64,000 bases of DNA from Chlorobiota bacterium (GTDB taxonomy: Bacteria; Bacteroidota; Ignavibacteria; Tepidaquicellales; OLB5): NCBI GenBank assembly GCA_022616535.1, contig JAKEEM010000021.1, positions 1 to 64,000 of the forward strand. The letters are read 5' to 3'. The notes under the pieces are model-generated. The model made no database searches. It was given only the letters and a program-made list of their open reading frames with translations, and had not been told where the DNA came from. This document shows, one piece after another, positions 16,511-24,798 of this stretch. The first letter of the stretch is position 1. Each line of letters starts with the position of its first letter. The position numbers and the translations under genes are program-made.

Positions 16511-17023
16511 TTAATAAGTGTAATCCCGGTAGCGGTTGTTTAAGTAATAGTAATTATCGTACCAGTAAAGATTGTTTTTGTAATTTACGTAATCGATGCT
16601 TATAAACATGTTCTTAAACGGCCTGTAATCAAGTGAAACGCGGCTTAGGTTAATTCCGTTGAATGAATTCTGAAACTCCTTATTAAGCACCGGATTAGAA
16701 CCTATTGAAGCATAGGGCGAATACTGCATAGTAACATCGGCGCTGAGCTTCATATTCTCAAGGACTTTGTATGAAAGCGTAGCGGTGTATGAAGTTAAGC
16801 TTACGGAAGAATTGCCGAAACTCTGGTATGACACATTAATGGAATGACTAACAGAAAAGTTCTTCGGGTTAATAAATCCGAGTATCAGTCCCCCGCTCTT
16901 TAACTTGGTTTTTGTCTCACTTGGAATTTCTTTAAACTGCGAGTATGCAGCGTTTCCCGAAAAGATAAAAAAGTTAACGACAAAAACGGGCATTATAAGT
17001 ATTGTTAAAGACGTAAGTTTCAT
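16511..17023 (-). CDS. secreted beta-rich protein of unknown function
   Basis: A 170-residue protein with a signal peptide ending about residue 29 (AYS-QF). Alternating polar/hydrophobic strands follow ('HSINVSYQSFG', 'YTATLSYKVLENMKLSADVTMQYSPYA') and resemble part of an outer-membrane barrel. The C-terminus is very tyrosine- and asparagine-rich ('NNLYWYDNYYYLNNRYRDYTY'). I do not recognise the family. It is first in a run with the LytR_C gene and rsfS. Confidence 0.65.
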   Translation of the reverse strand: MKLTSLTILIMPVFVVNFFIFSGNAAYSQFKEIPSETKTKLKSGGLILGFINPKNFSVSHSINVSYQSFGNSSVSLTSYTATLSYKVLENMKLSADVTMQYSPYASIGSNPVLNKEFQNSFNGINLSRVSLDYRPFKNMFISIDYVNYKNNLYWYDNYYYLNNRYRDYTY

Positions 17024-17210
17024 TTCTTTTCTATTTTAATTAATGCAGAATAACCATTTATGGTTTTTAAATCAATGGATAAAATGTTAAAATTTGTAAC
17101 AATTTGGGGGATTTGAGCGTTCCATATGATAATTTTTTTACTAATGTAGAATTTGATTCATAGCGGCTAATTGAAATTTGTGCTCATCAGTTTTTCCCAT
17201 TTCCGCAAAA
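17024..17210. other. AT-rich spacer upstream of the small RNA
   Basis: Contains the upstream region of the minus-strand secreted-protein gene. Apart from A/T runs and a short ACCATTTATGGT palindrome (17051-17062), nothing specific is seen. Confidence 0.4.
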
Positions 17211-17215
17211 TATAC

Positions 17216-17244
17216 TTGACAAATTTAAATAAAGTTATTATAAT
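17216..17244 (+). promoter_or_regulatory. perfect sigma70-consensus promoter
   Basis: TTGACA (17216-17221), a 17-base spacer, TATAAT (17239-17244). Every base matches the classical consensus. It is unlike all other promoters seen here, which are TTG-N20-TAnnTTTG. It fires into the hairpin RNA at 17251. Confidence 0.75.
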
Positions 17245-17250
17245 CGCAAC

Positions 17251-17338
17251 AGCAGCAGGAGATACGTAGGTAAGGGTGCGTATCGTTCTTAGTAGGGATG
17301 CTCCCAGTATTTCGAAAGGACCTGCTGCTATTTTTTTT
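17251..17338 (+). ncRNA. small structured RNA candidate
   Basis: About 88 nt, starting seven bases after TATAAT. AGCAGCAGG at the 5' end pairs with CCTGCTGCT at the 3' end. Inside are two more hairpins, GATACG/CGTATC and GGGA/TCCC, making a three-way junction, with unpaired 'TTCGAAAGGA' before the closing strand. The closing stem is followed at once by T8, so it doubles as an intrinsic terminator. No ORF is present. It lacks the SRP core (GGUCAGG...GGAAGNAAGCAGC) and I match it to no riboswitch class. A free sRNA and a terminating riboswitch leader are both possible; the next gene begins 173 bases on. Confidence 0.65.
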
Positions 17339-17511
17339 ATCAAAAAACAATTCCAGCCTTAGAACTATATAACTTTCACTAAAACAACAATTTATTTATA
17401 ATTTGCAGCAATAATCCTTAAATTTACCGTAAGTTGCTACTGTTTTAAGGTGATACATTTTATCCCCATTAATAGTTATTTTTATAGCAAAATTAACTAA
17501 GGAGTACCGCT

Positions 17512-18807
17512 ATGAGAATAACTTTAGCAGTTCTATCAATATTCACCACTTTTACCTTTTTCGCACAGGACTGGGTTCCTGCAGGGTTTGTAACCGACCC
17601 GGGAGTAAGACCGAGCATAAGCGTATCTGGTCCTAACTCTGCCTGGATAGCTGACGGATACCCAAGCACACCGAAGATTTTCAGAACAATAAACCGGGGT
17701 GAAACCTGGTCTACTGTTTCTACTGCAGGTATAAACCGCGAAATATACTGCGTGTGGGCCATGAGCGACGACTATGTATTTGTCGGCGAAGGCGAAGTCA
17801 GCGGCAACGCGCAAATGCTTATAACAACCAATGCAGGTTTGAACTGGACCAATATTTTAAATTCATCAAATAACGGCGGGCATTTTACAGGTCTTGCATT
17901 TACAAAGGCAAACGGACATATATTCGGTCTTGCCCTGGCAGAAAGAATTTACCGCTCGTCAAACAGCGGGCTGAACTGGATTGTGCTCAACCCAGGTGTT
18001 AACGGAGTTTCAAACGCGCACAATTCTCTTTTTATCACAGATAACAATTTTTACGGCTTCGGACTTAATAACGGCGCAGCAAGAATAAGGGTAACCACGG
18101 ATAACTCCGTAAGCTGGGCAACATATGCGCTTCCGATAGTCGGAAACTATACTTCGGCAATAGCATATCATGTAAACAAGCTCTACGGACTGGGCGCAAC
18201 CTCAACATCACCTCCAGTTGTGGCAAGAACAACAGACGGAGGCGTGACGTGGAATACCGTTAATATAGGAAGCGGAGTAAGCGGAACGTGCTATTTATAC
18301 TGGGTGCCCTACACACCCGTAATTTACATCCTCGGCTCAAACGGAGGCATAAAGAGAAGCGTTGATAACGGAGTTAATTGGGTAACAACGCCGGTTCCTG
18401 CGGGTGTTACCAACATAACGCACTTTGATTTCTATGTTCAGGGAATGGTTGTTTACGGCTATGCAGTTTCTTCCAACGGTGATGTAATAAGGCTTGTGGA
18501 TACGCTTGAAGTTTTAACAGGTTTGAATAATAGCCAGATTCCAACAAGCTATTCGCTCAGCCAGAATTACCCGAACCCGTTTAACCCGACGACCCAGATT
18601 AGCTATTCGATTCCAAAGGAAGCTTACGTTAAGTTATCTGTTTACAATGCGCTCGGAAAGGAAATTGAAGTGATTGTTAACGAAAAGCAAAATGCCGGAA
18701 GCTATGATGTAATCTGGAACGGGGATAATTACTCAAGCGGAGTGTATTTTTACAGAATCCAAACCGAAGGTTTTACTCAGACAAAGAAAATGATTCTTTT
18801 AAAATAA
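17512..18807 (+). CDS. secreted T9SS protein with BNR/YCF48-like propeller
   Basis: A 431-residue exported protein. The signal peptide (about residues 1-19) ends at 'FFA-QDW'. Residues about 25-340 hold repeated units with 'TNAGLNWT', 'SNSGLNWI', 'TDGGVTWNTV', 'DNGVNWV', as in photosystem-assembly YCF48/BNR beta-propellers. Residues about 350-431 are a type A T9SS sorting domain ('SQNYPNPFNPTTQISYSI' ... 'SSGVYFYRIQTEGFTQTKKMILLK'), cleaved during outer-membrane export. AAGGAG precedes the ATG. Ligand unknown. Confidence 0.9.
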   Translation: MRITLAVLSIFTTFTFFAQDWVPAGFVTDPGVRPSISVSGPNSAWIADGYPSTPKIFRTINRGETWSTVSTAGINREIYCVWAMSDDYVFVGEGEVSGNAQMLITTNAGLNWTNILNSSNNGGHFTGLAFTKANGHIFGLALAERIYRSSNSGLNWIVLNPGVNGVSNAHNSLFITDNNFYGFGLNNGAARIRVTTDNSVSWATYALPIVGNYTSAIAYHVNKLYGLGATSTSPPVVARTTDGGVTWNTVNIGSGVSGTCYLYWVPYTPVIYILGSNGGIKRSVDNGVNWVTTPVPAGVTNITHFDFYVQGMVVYGYAVSSNGDVIRLVDTLEVLTGLNNSQIPTSYSLSQNYPNPFNPTTQISYSIPKEAYVKLSVYNALGKEIEVIVNEKQNAGSYDVIWNGDNYSSGVYFYRIQTEGFTQTKKMILLK

Positions 18808-18836
18808 CCCAAGTAACTCTTAAAGAAACAAAAATT

Positions 18837-18861
18837 GCCCGTTCTCCATGCGGGCTTTTTT
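18837..18861. terminator. bidirectional terminator
   Basis: GCCCG-TTCTCCAT-GCGGGC followed by TTTTTTATTTTT on the plus strand and AATTTTTGTTT on the minus strand. It separates the convergent T9SS and ferritin-like genes. Confidence 0.8.
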
Positions 18862-18872
18862 ATTTTTGATAA

Positions 18873-19337
18873 TCAGCTGTCGGCTGCAAAACCAAGGGTA
18901 TGCTGAATGTTTATAAGGTGCTCAAGTGCATCTTTAATTTCGTTATACTGGCGATTTACTAAATTCAGTATATCTGCAGACAGTTCTCTGCCCAAAGCTT
19001 TTTCGTAAGCGGTAATTGCGGCTTTTTCGCCTCTGACACATTCCTTTAGTATTGAGTATGAATCGCTCCCCGCTACGGCAAACTTAACGTCCATCCATCT
19101 TCTATGCAGAATTCCAAGAACACTTCCGGCAAATTCCATATCCCCGCCCAGCTTCCTGACTGTAATTTCAAGCTCGGCAAAAAAAATTGAGCGCTGGTGG
19201 GAGTATTTCAGCAATACCTTTTGTATTTCCTCGTCTCTAACGTCATCGGCTGCATCCTTGTATCCCTGCTCGCCGTCTTTGCACACTTCCATTAAGTTTT
19301 TTAGGATTGAAACTAGTTCCGTATTTTTTAAAGGCAT
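18873..19337 (-). CDS. DUF2383 / PA2169-type ferritin-like protein
   Basis: A four-helix-bundle protein of 154 residues. Helices carry 'NLMEVCKDGEQGYKDAADDV', 'YSHQRSIFFAELE', 'ECVRGEKAAITAYEKAL' and 'VNRQYNEIKDALEHL', with Glu/His spacing reminiscent of ferritin-like stress proteins. Iron binding is not certain. An unusually strong ribosome binding site (AAAGGAGGTG) precedes the ATG, suggesting high expression, perhaps under stress. Terminators on both sides make it a single-gene unit. Confidence 0.8.
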   Translation of the reverse strand: MPLKNTELVSILKNLMEVCKDGEQGYKDAADDVRDEEIQKVLLKYSHQRSIFFAELEITVRKLGGDMEFAGSVLGILHRRWMDVKFAVAGSDSYSILKECVRGEKAAITAYEKALGRELSADILNLVNRQYNEIKDALEHLINIQHTLGFAADS

Positions 19338-19408
19338 TTTTACACCTCCTTTAAAGTTTGAGAGAAATTAACCGGACCCCTTACATAATACTAATAAACG
19401 TAATATAA

Positions 19409-19445
19409 ATAAAAAAGAGGGTAACTTCAAATAAAGTTCCCCTCT
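19409..19445 (-). terminator. terminator downstream of bshA
   Basis: Minus strand: GAGGGGAACTT / AAGTTACCCTC stem with one mismatch, then TTTTTTATTT. Confidence 0.8.
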
Positions 19446-19467
19446 CGCCGTAAAAATCCAACAAATT

Positions 19468-20628
19468 TTACTTACTTAAAACCTCTTCATAATATTTTTC
19501 ATACTGCGGGATAATTTTCTCAGATGAAAAAAGGTTTGTGGCCCGCTCAAGTGCATTTTCGGAGAAAATTCTGTAAATGTTTGGGTCTGTTAGGAGTTTT
19601 ACGGCATAATCAGCCATTTTGTTTACATCGCCGATTTCTGCAATATAACCGGTTTCGCCGTGCAGGTTAAGCTCAGGCAGCCCTCCTGCGTTTGAGGAAA
19701 TGACCGGCACGCCGCAAGCCATCGCCTCAAGGGCTGAAAGCCCGAAGCTTTCTGACTGGGATGGAAGAATGAATAAATCTGCAATTGAAAGAAGCTCGAT
19801 AAATGACTCCTGCTCGCCGTAAAATATTACATCGCTATCAACGCCAAGGTCTTTGGCAAGGTATTCGCAGTTGCTTCTGTCGGGGCCGTCGCCGATTAAT
19901 AACAACTTTGACGGAACTTTATCTCTTACAAGCTTGAATACTCTGATTACATCTTCCACTCTTTTAAGGGGGCGGAAGTTTGAGGTGTGAACGATAATTT
20001 TTTCGTTTTTTCTGCAGATGCGGTCTTTAAAGCACTGCGTTTCCTTGTTATCGAGTTTTTTATAAATATTTAAGTTAATAAAATTCGGAATTACCCTGAT
20101 ATCTTTTTGTATTTCGAATTGGGACTGTGTCTTAATTTTTAAAAACTCAGAAACAGCGGTCACCCCGTCTGATTTTTGAATCGAAAACTTTAAGGTCGGC
20201 AGAAAGCTTATTTCAAGTCCAGTTAATGTAATATCGGTTCCGTGAAGAGTTGTGATGATTTTAATGTTGTTTCCGTTTTTCTTTTTTTTAAGGACTTCAT
20301 CATTTATTATTTCCCTCGCAAGGTAGGCACTTGTGGCGTGGGGAATTGCATAGTGAGCGTGGACTAAATCAAGTCCGTTGAACTTTGCTACCTCGACAAT
20401 TCTGCTTGCCAACGCGATGCTGTAAAGGGGAAAATCGAAAAGCGGATATGAAGCCATTTCAACTTTGTGAAAGAAGAGATTATCGGAAAAGCCGACGTTT
20501 AACCTCATCGGCTTGCTGTATGAAATAAAATGAACAACGTGCCCGCGGTTAGCAAGCTCAAGCCCAAGCTCGGTAGCAACAACGCCGCTTCCTCCGTAAG
20601 TGGGGTAACACAAAATTCCAATTTTCAT
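19468..20628 (-). CDS. bshA: N-acetyl-alpha-D-glucosaminyl L-malate synthase BshA
   Basis: A GT4 glycosyltransferase that makes GlcNAc-malate from UDP-GlcNAc and L-malate, the first step of bacillithiol synthesis. The 386-residue protein starts 'MKIGILCYPTYGGSGVVATELG', the BshA hallmark. It has 'VHAHYAIPHATSAYLA' (about residue 90), 'TTLHGTDITLTG', 'VSEFLK', and the C-domain 'LPSQSESFGLSALEAMACGVPVISSNAGGLPEL' that holds the nucleotide sugar. bshB and bshC are not in the window. It is a monocistronic unit ending at a clear terminator. Confidence 0.93.
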   Translation of the reverse strand: MKIGILCYPTYGGSGVVATELGLELANRGHVVHFISYSKPMRLNVGFSDNLFFHKVEMASYPLFDFPLYSIALASRIVEVAKFNGLDLVHAHYAIPHATSAYLAREIINDEVLKKKKNGNNIKIITTLHGTDITLTGLEISFLPTLKFSIQKSDGVTAVSEFLKIKTQSQFEIQKDIRVIPNFINLNIYKKLDNKETQCFKDRICRKNEKIIVHTSNFRPLKRVEDVIRVFKLVRDKVPSKLLLIGDGPDRSNCEYLAKDLGVDSDVIFYGEQESFIELLSIADLFILPSQSESFGLSALEAMACGVPVISSNAGGLPELNLHGETGYIAEIGDVNKMADYAVKLLTDPNIYRIFSENALERATNLFSSEKIIPQYEKYYEEVLSK

Positions 20629-20639
20629 ATATCGGGGAA

Positions 20640-20789
20640 ATTATTGTAATTTGATTTTTGAATAATACTAAAATAAGAAAAGTTCGGCTCAGTTACTATC
20701 AATTGAATTACGGACTAAAAGGGACACATGCTGAACCTGCCTGCAGCAGGCAGGCAAGGGTTGCAACCCCTTGTTCAAAAAAACACCCA
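20640..20789. repeat. dispersed palindromic repeats
   Basis: CCTGCCTGC-A-GCAGGCAGG (20736-20754) is a perfect 9+9 palindrome. Next to it, GGGTTGCAACCC (20758-20769) runs into AACCCCTTGTTC, a 12-mer also present at 25581-25592 near the tRNAs. A looser copy of the CCTGCC/GGCAGG unit lies at 2058-2086. The 87-residue ORF at 20658 reads through this repeat and is not taken as a gene. Confidence 0.55.
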
Positions 20790-21587
20790 CTAGATAGCAA
20801 TTCTGTTTTTAAAAATTTCGTTGCTGTCTATCCCACTATGACACAAAGCAAAGTCAAACCTCACGGGGTCAAGAGGGTCAAACTTCTTCAGGGTTTCGGT
20901 CAGCTCAACAGCGAATTTTAAATCAATGCTTTTACGTTTAGCAAGCTTTAATTTTTTAGACATTCTTGCAACATGAACATCGACAGGCATTATAAGCTTT
21001 GCGGGAGTGACTTTGTTCCACAGCCCTAAATCAATCTCATCCTTCCTGACCATCCAGCGTAAAAACAGGTTCATCCGCTTGCAGGTGCTGCCATTAACGG
21101 GATTTGAAATAAGGTAATTATAAAATCCCGCATTTGCTTTGTTTACATTCCGGTTAATTTCATTTGCAAATCCAATGAGTGCAGGTATTATATTTTTGTC
21201 AGAAGAATTATAGTAAGAAAGAAAAAGATTTTCGAGCGATGAATATTTTATAAGAACCTTTCTTAAAGAATCAAAAAGCGCCGCTAAATCATTATAAGTA
21301 TTGAAGCGGTAGTATAAATCCATAAGGTATTTTATATCTTTTCGTTTCTGAAAATTAATTGTAAATTCGTAGGGCTTATTGTTTATTTTTACAAGCAGCT
21401 TACTTATAAAGCTGTTAATCTGGTCAACCGAGCCGTATGAAAAAGCCGCAGAAATTAATCCGAAGATTTCGGCATCATTTTTATCCTGAAACCCATGCAG
21501 TACCCATACAGGGTCCTTAGATGAATACTTGTGCTTGTAGCTTAAATAAAGTTCTTCGAGTAACTTTTTTAACTGATTATAATGCAT
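20790..21587 (-). CDS. TIGR02757 (DUF2400) family protein
   Basis: The 265-residue protein has the conserved blocks of this uncharacterised family: 'DPVWVLHGFQDKNDAEIFGLISAAFSYG' (residues about 25-52), 'KRMNLFLRWMVRKDEIDLGLW' and 'LIMPVDVHVARMSKKL' (170-215), and a C-terminal 'DPVRFDFALCHSGI'. The latter regions recall the helix-hairpin-helix DNA glycosylase superfamily, so a DNA or RNA repair role is possible but unproved. It is divergent from the next gene with only 14 bases between starts. Confidence 0.85.
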   Translation of the reverse strand: MHYNQLKKLLEELYLSYKHKYSSKDPVWVLHGFQDKNDAEIFGLISAAFSYGSVDQINSFISKLLVKINNKPYEFTINFQKRKDIKYLMDLYYRFNTYNDLAALFDSLRKVLIKYSSLENLFLSYYNSSDKNIIPALIGFANEINRNVNKANAGFYNYLISNPVNGSTCKRMNLFLRWMVRKDEIDLGLWNKVTPAKLIMPVDVHVARMSKKLKLAKRKSIDLKFAVELTETLKKFDPLDPVRFDFALCHSGIDSNEIFKNRIAI

Positions 21588-21601
21588 AAATAAAAATTTA
21601 T

Positions 21602-22276
21602 ATGACTAAAATCTTTGTATTAGGCAAAAACTCTATCAATAACGAGCTTCAAAAACTGCTAAAAGATAAAGCGGAATTTGTAAATACACTTAACAATGAA
21701 GCAGATATAATAATTGATACCGAAAACTTTCCAAAGGAAAAAAAGATTGAAAATATTAAGTTCATTGATGAGCGTAATTCCCGCCCCGTGCCTGTTTTTA
21801 CGTCATCTCTTTGCGTTCCGGTTACTGAACTTTGCAAGCACAGCAAATCTCCGGGCAGACTAATCGGAATCGGGCTTTATGACTCATTCTCAAACGCTGC
21901 AATGATTGAAATAGCGCCCGCTAAAATAACAGATGAAGGGACACTTAAAAATGCAGAAAGTTTCCTAAATAATACCGGGTTGAATCATTCAATTGTTCCG
22001 CCTAGAGCAGGATTAGTATTCCCCCGAGTACTTTCTATGCTCATAAACGAGGCGGCACAGGTGTATTCGGAGCAGATTGCATCGAAAGAAGATATTGATA
22101 CTGCTATGAAGCTCGGAACAAACTATCCCTACGGTCCATTGGAATGGGCTGACCGGATTGGGATAGATTTAATTTATAATATACTCGCCGCTCTTGAAAA
22201 TGAAACAGGAGAAAGCAGGTACACCCCTCATCCGTCTATCAAAGAAATGGCAAAGTCTAAAAAGAAATTTTACTAG
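21602..22276 (+). CDS. short 3-hydroxyacyl-CoA dehydrogenase C-terminal-domain protein
   Basis: A 224-residue relative of 3-hydroxyacyl-CoA dehydrogenase. The C-terminal half (about 135-215) is a good 3HCDH helical domain ('PPRAGLVFPRVLSMLINEAAQVYSE', 'DIDTAMKLGTNYPYGPLEWADRIG'). The N-terminal half is shorter than a normal NAD domain and lacks the GxGxxG start ('IFVLGKNSINNELQKLL'), so classic NAD binding is doubtful. It could be a non-catalytic partner or use a diverged cofactor site. It is not adjacent to other fatty-acid or paa genes. Confidence 0.75.
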   Translation: MTKIFVLGKNSINNELQKLLKDKAEFVNTLNNEADIIIDTENFPKEKKIENIKFIDERNSRPVPVFTSSLCVPVTELCKHSKSPGRLIGIGLYDSFSNAAMIEIAPAKITDEGTLKNAESFLNNTGLNHSIVPPRAGLVFPRVLSMLINEAAQVYSEQIASKEDIDTAMKLGTNYPYGPLEWADRIGIDLIYNILAALENETGESRYTPHPSIKEMAKSKKKFY

Positions 22277-22304
22277 GAAAACAAGCCTGGGATAAAGTAT
22301 TGAT

Positions 22305-23267
22305 TTACTTCATTACACCTTCGATAATTGTGTTAGTATCCAAATCAATCGAGTCATAACTTACCCATTTAATATCTTTATATCTTCTGAACCACGTTAA
22401 CTGTCTTTTTGCAAAACGCCGTGTGTTTTGCTTAATAAGCTCAGCCATTCGCTCGTAACTTATTAAGCCGTCCAGATAATCAAACACCTCCTTTATGCCA
22501 ACTGTATTTAAGGAATTATATTTTGTATAATGGAATCCTTTTGTTTTCAATTTCTTAACCTCACCAATTAATCCTTTTTCAATCATTGAATCTACACGGT
22601 TGTTAATCCTTTTGTATAATTCACCCCTGTTCAAATCAATCCCTATTTGAACAGCTTCGAAGCCGATATCAACTTTCTTTCTTCTGTGAAATGAAACAGG
22701 TAACCCTGTTGCATAATAAACTTCCAGTGCCCTCATGACTCTGCGTTCGGTAATATGAGTCATATTATCCGCCGTTTGGGGATCTGCCTTCTTAAGTTCG
22801 GAAAAAAGTTTCGCCAGTCCTTTGTTTTCCAGTTCGTCATATAATTTTTTTCTGATTATTTTTTGCTTTTGTTTAAGTTCGTGTTCTGAGTAAGGTTCAT
22901 CGTAATCAAACAATCCGTAAATCAATGAGCTTATGTAAAGTCCGCTGCCGCCCACTATTATTGGAATTTTCCCATTCTCAAAAATCCTGGCAACGAGCGC
23001 TCTCCCTTTTTTACCGAATTCGCCTGCGTTAAATTCCTCGTCAAGCTCAAGAGAGGCAATAAAATGATGTTTAAATTTTTTTAATTGTTCTTTTGAGGGC
23101 TGTGCACTCGCAATTGGAATATATTTGTAGACTTGGCGTGAATCAGCGGAAATAATTTCAACATCTTTGCAGGATTTTAATTTAATCTCTTCAGCAGCTC
23201 TGATTGAAATTTCTGTTTTACCCGAGGCTGTGGGTCCGACTATGGTTAAAACTTTTGGCTTAGTCAT
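22305..23267 (-). CDS. miaA: tRNA dimethylallyltransferase
   Basis: Adds an isopentenyl group to adenosine-37 of tRNAs reading UNN codons. The 320-residue protein carries the P-loop 'GPTASGKTEIS' (residues 10-20), 'ISADSRQVYKYIPIASAQPS', 'VGGSGLYISSLIYGLFD' and 'NTRRFAKRQLTWFRR'. Length and order match MiaA. It is followed at a 19-base distance upstream by pcm and cdaA on the same strand, a likely operon cdaA-pcm-miaA. Confidence 0.96.
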   Translation of the reverse strand: MTKPKVLTIVGPTASGKTEISIRAAEEIKLKSCKDVEIISADSRQVYKYIPIASAQPSKEQLKKFKHHFIASLELDEEFNAGEFGKKGRALVARIFENGKIPIIVGGSGLYISSLIYGLFDYDEPYSEHELKQKQKIIRKKLYDELENKGLAKLFSELKKADPQTADNMTHITERRVMRALEVYYATGLPVSFHRRKKVDIGFEAVQIGIDLNRGELYKRINNRVDSMIEKGLIGEVKKLKTKGFHYTKYNSLNTVGIKEVFDYLDGLISYERMAELIKQNTRRFAKRQLTWFRRYKDIKWVSYDSIDLDTNTIIEGVMK

Positions 23268-23286
23268 TGCAAATGCTCAATCCTGT

Positions 23287-23925
23287 TCAGGTATGCCAGC
23301 CTTCTTCTCCGATTAAGGGAACGAATTTAAAATACTCGTAAATTTTCTTATCAAGCCCTTCGTCGGTTTTTGCGACAACGAAAAGCCGCTGTGACTCCTG
23401 CGTGCCTACGGGAATTACAAGCCTCCCCCCGCTTTTCATCTGTTGGGTTAAATGATGCGGAATATCGGGAGCACCAGCAGTTACGATTATTTTGTCATAG
23501 GGAGCAAATTCTTCCCATCCTAAAGAGCCGTCGTCTAATTTCAGGTGAATATTATAAGCAAGCTCCGTTAACAGTTTTTTTGCATTTTCATAAAGCTTTT
23601 CAATTCTTTCGATGGTAAAAACTTCAGCTGCCAGCTCGCTTAGAATCGCCGCCTGATAGCCTGAGCCTGTTCCGATCTCGAGAACTTTATCTTCCTGCTT
23701 AACACCGAGTGCCTGAGTCATATATGCAACGGTAAACGGCTGTGATATGGTCTGCGCACATTCAATCGGCAGGGCACTGTCATCGTAGGCAAATTTTCTT
23801 AAAGCAGGGGCTACGAATTTCTCGCGGGGCACGTTATAAATTGCCTTTAAAAGCACTTCATCCTTTATTCCTTTTGACCATAAATGTTCAACAAGGTTCT
23901 TTTTTTCCTCTTCAAGCAGTATCAT
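23287..23925 (-). CDS. pcm: protein-L-isoaspartate O-methyltransferase
   Basis: Methylates isoaspartyl residues to start their repair, using S-adenosylmethionine. The 212-residue protein has 'REKFVAPALRKFAYDDSALPIECAQTISQPFTVAYMTQAL' and the SAM motif 'VLEIGTGSGYQAAILSEL' (about residue 80), then 'YDKIIVTAGAPDIPHHLTQQMKSGGRLVIPVG'. The start abuts the cdaA stop with no gap, implying coupled translation. Confidence 0.95.
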   Translation of the reverse strand: MILLEEEKKNLVEHLWSKGIKDEVLLKAIYNVPREKFVAPALRKFAYDDSALPIECAQTISQPFTVAYMTQALGVKQEDKVLEIGTGSGYQAAILSELAAEVFTIERIEKLYENAKKLLTELAYNIHLKLDDGSLGWEEFAPYDKIIVTAGAPDIPHHLTQQMKSGGRLVIPVGTQESQRLFVVAKTDEGLDKKIYEYFKFVPLIGEEGWHT

Positions 23926-24741
23926 TTACTCTTCTTCCATTTCCTCAAATATTTCCTTGACCTCTTCCTTAACATCTGTAGTCTCAAGCTCTTTCTCGAG
24001 CTCTTTTCTAAGCTCATTAAAATCTGTTATAAACTTCAGCTTTCCGTCTTCGGCAAGTGAAATTACACCTGTTTCTTCCGAAAGTATTATCACTACATCG
24101 TTAACATCCTCCGATGCGCCGAGTCCCGCTCTGTGCCTTGTTCCAAGTTTGCGGTTATCGATTCGCTCAGTGGATGATAGTGGCAAAATGCATCTTGCAG
24201 CTTCGATAATGTTATTGTTAATGATTACAGCGCCATCGTGAAGCGGTGATTTATAATTAAAAATCGATATTAAAAGCTCTTTGCTTACCTTTGCCTGAAG
24301 CGGTTCGCCTGTTTCGATAAATGAGGCAAGTCTGTCACCTTTTGAAACCACAATTAATGCACCCTGCTTCCTTTCCTTAAGCTCTTTAAGCGCATCAATT
24401 ATTTCATTAATTGTTTCGCTGACATTAAATTTGAGGAAGTAGCGGGCAATTCTTGTCCTCCCTATCACAAGAAGTAACCGCCTTATTTCAGGCTGGAATA
24501 AAATTATAAATGCAATCACCCAAATATCGGTCAGACGGCTGAAAATCCACCCCAGTGATTTCATATTAAAGGTCTGCGCAATTAGCGAAGCTATTATGAT
24601 AAGAGTAAGACCTATAAAAATCTGCGCTGCAATAGTTCCTCTCATAACAAGATAAAGCTTGTAAAAGATATAAGTGACAATAATTATATCAATTATATCG
24701 ATTAAATTTACTGTGATAAATCCGATTTTGAAGAGTTCCAT
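23926..24741 (-). CDS. cdaA: diadenylate cyclase CdaA
   Basis: Makes cyclic di-AMP from two ATP at the membrane. Three membrane helices occupy about residues 10-80 (CdaA/TIGR00159 type). The DAC domain follows with both catalytic motifs: 'LHDGAVIINNNIIEAARCILPLS' (DGA) and 'GTRHRAGLGASE' (RHR). The C-terminus has an extra acidic tail of about 30 residues ('ELEKELETTDVKEEVKEIFEEMEEE'). It heads the cdaA-pcm-miaA run. Confidence 0.95.
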   Translation of the reverse strand: MELFKIGFITVNLIDIIDIIIVTYIFYKLYLVMRGTIAAQIFIGLTLIIIASLIAQTFNMKSLGWIFSRLTDIWVIAFIILFQPEIRRLLLVIGRTRIARYFLKFNVSETINEIIDALKELKERKQGALIVVSKGDRLASFIETGEPLQAKVSKELLISIFNYKSPLHDGAVIINNNIIEAARCILPLSSTERIDNRKLGTRHRAGLGASEDVNDVVIILSEETGVISLAEDGKLKFITDFNELRKELEKELETTDVKEEVKEIFEEMEEE

Positions 24742-24798
24742 TGCATTGCAAATTTAATAATTTGAGATTATACTTAATAGTTAAAATCCTATAAATAA

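Noticed and set aside
17251-17338. SRP 4.5S RNA
   Set aside because: It lacks the conserved apical GGUCAGG...GGAAGNAAGCAGC and folds as a junction, not a single rod.
20658-20921. ORF of 87 residues on the plus strand
   Set aside because: It reads through palindromic repeats and overlaps the well-supported TIGR02757 gene on the other strand.
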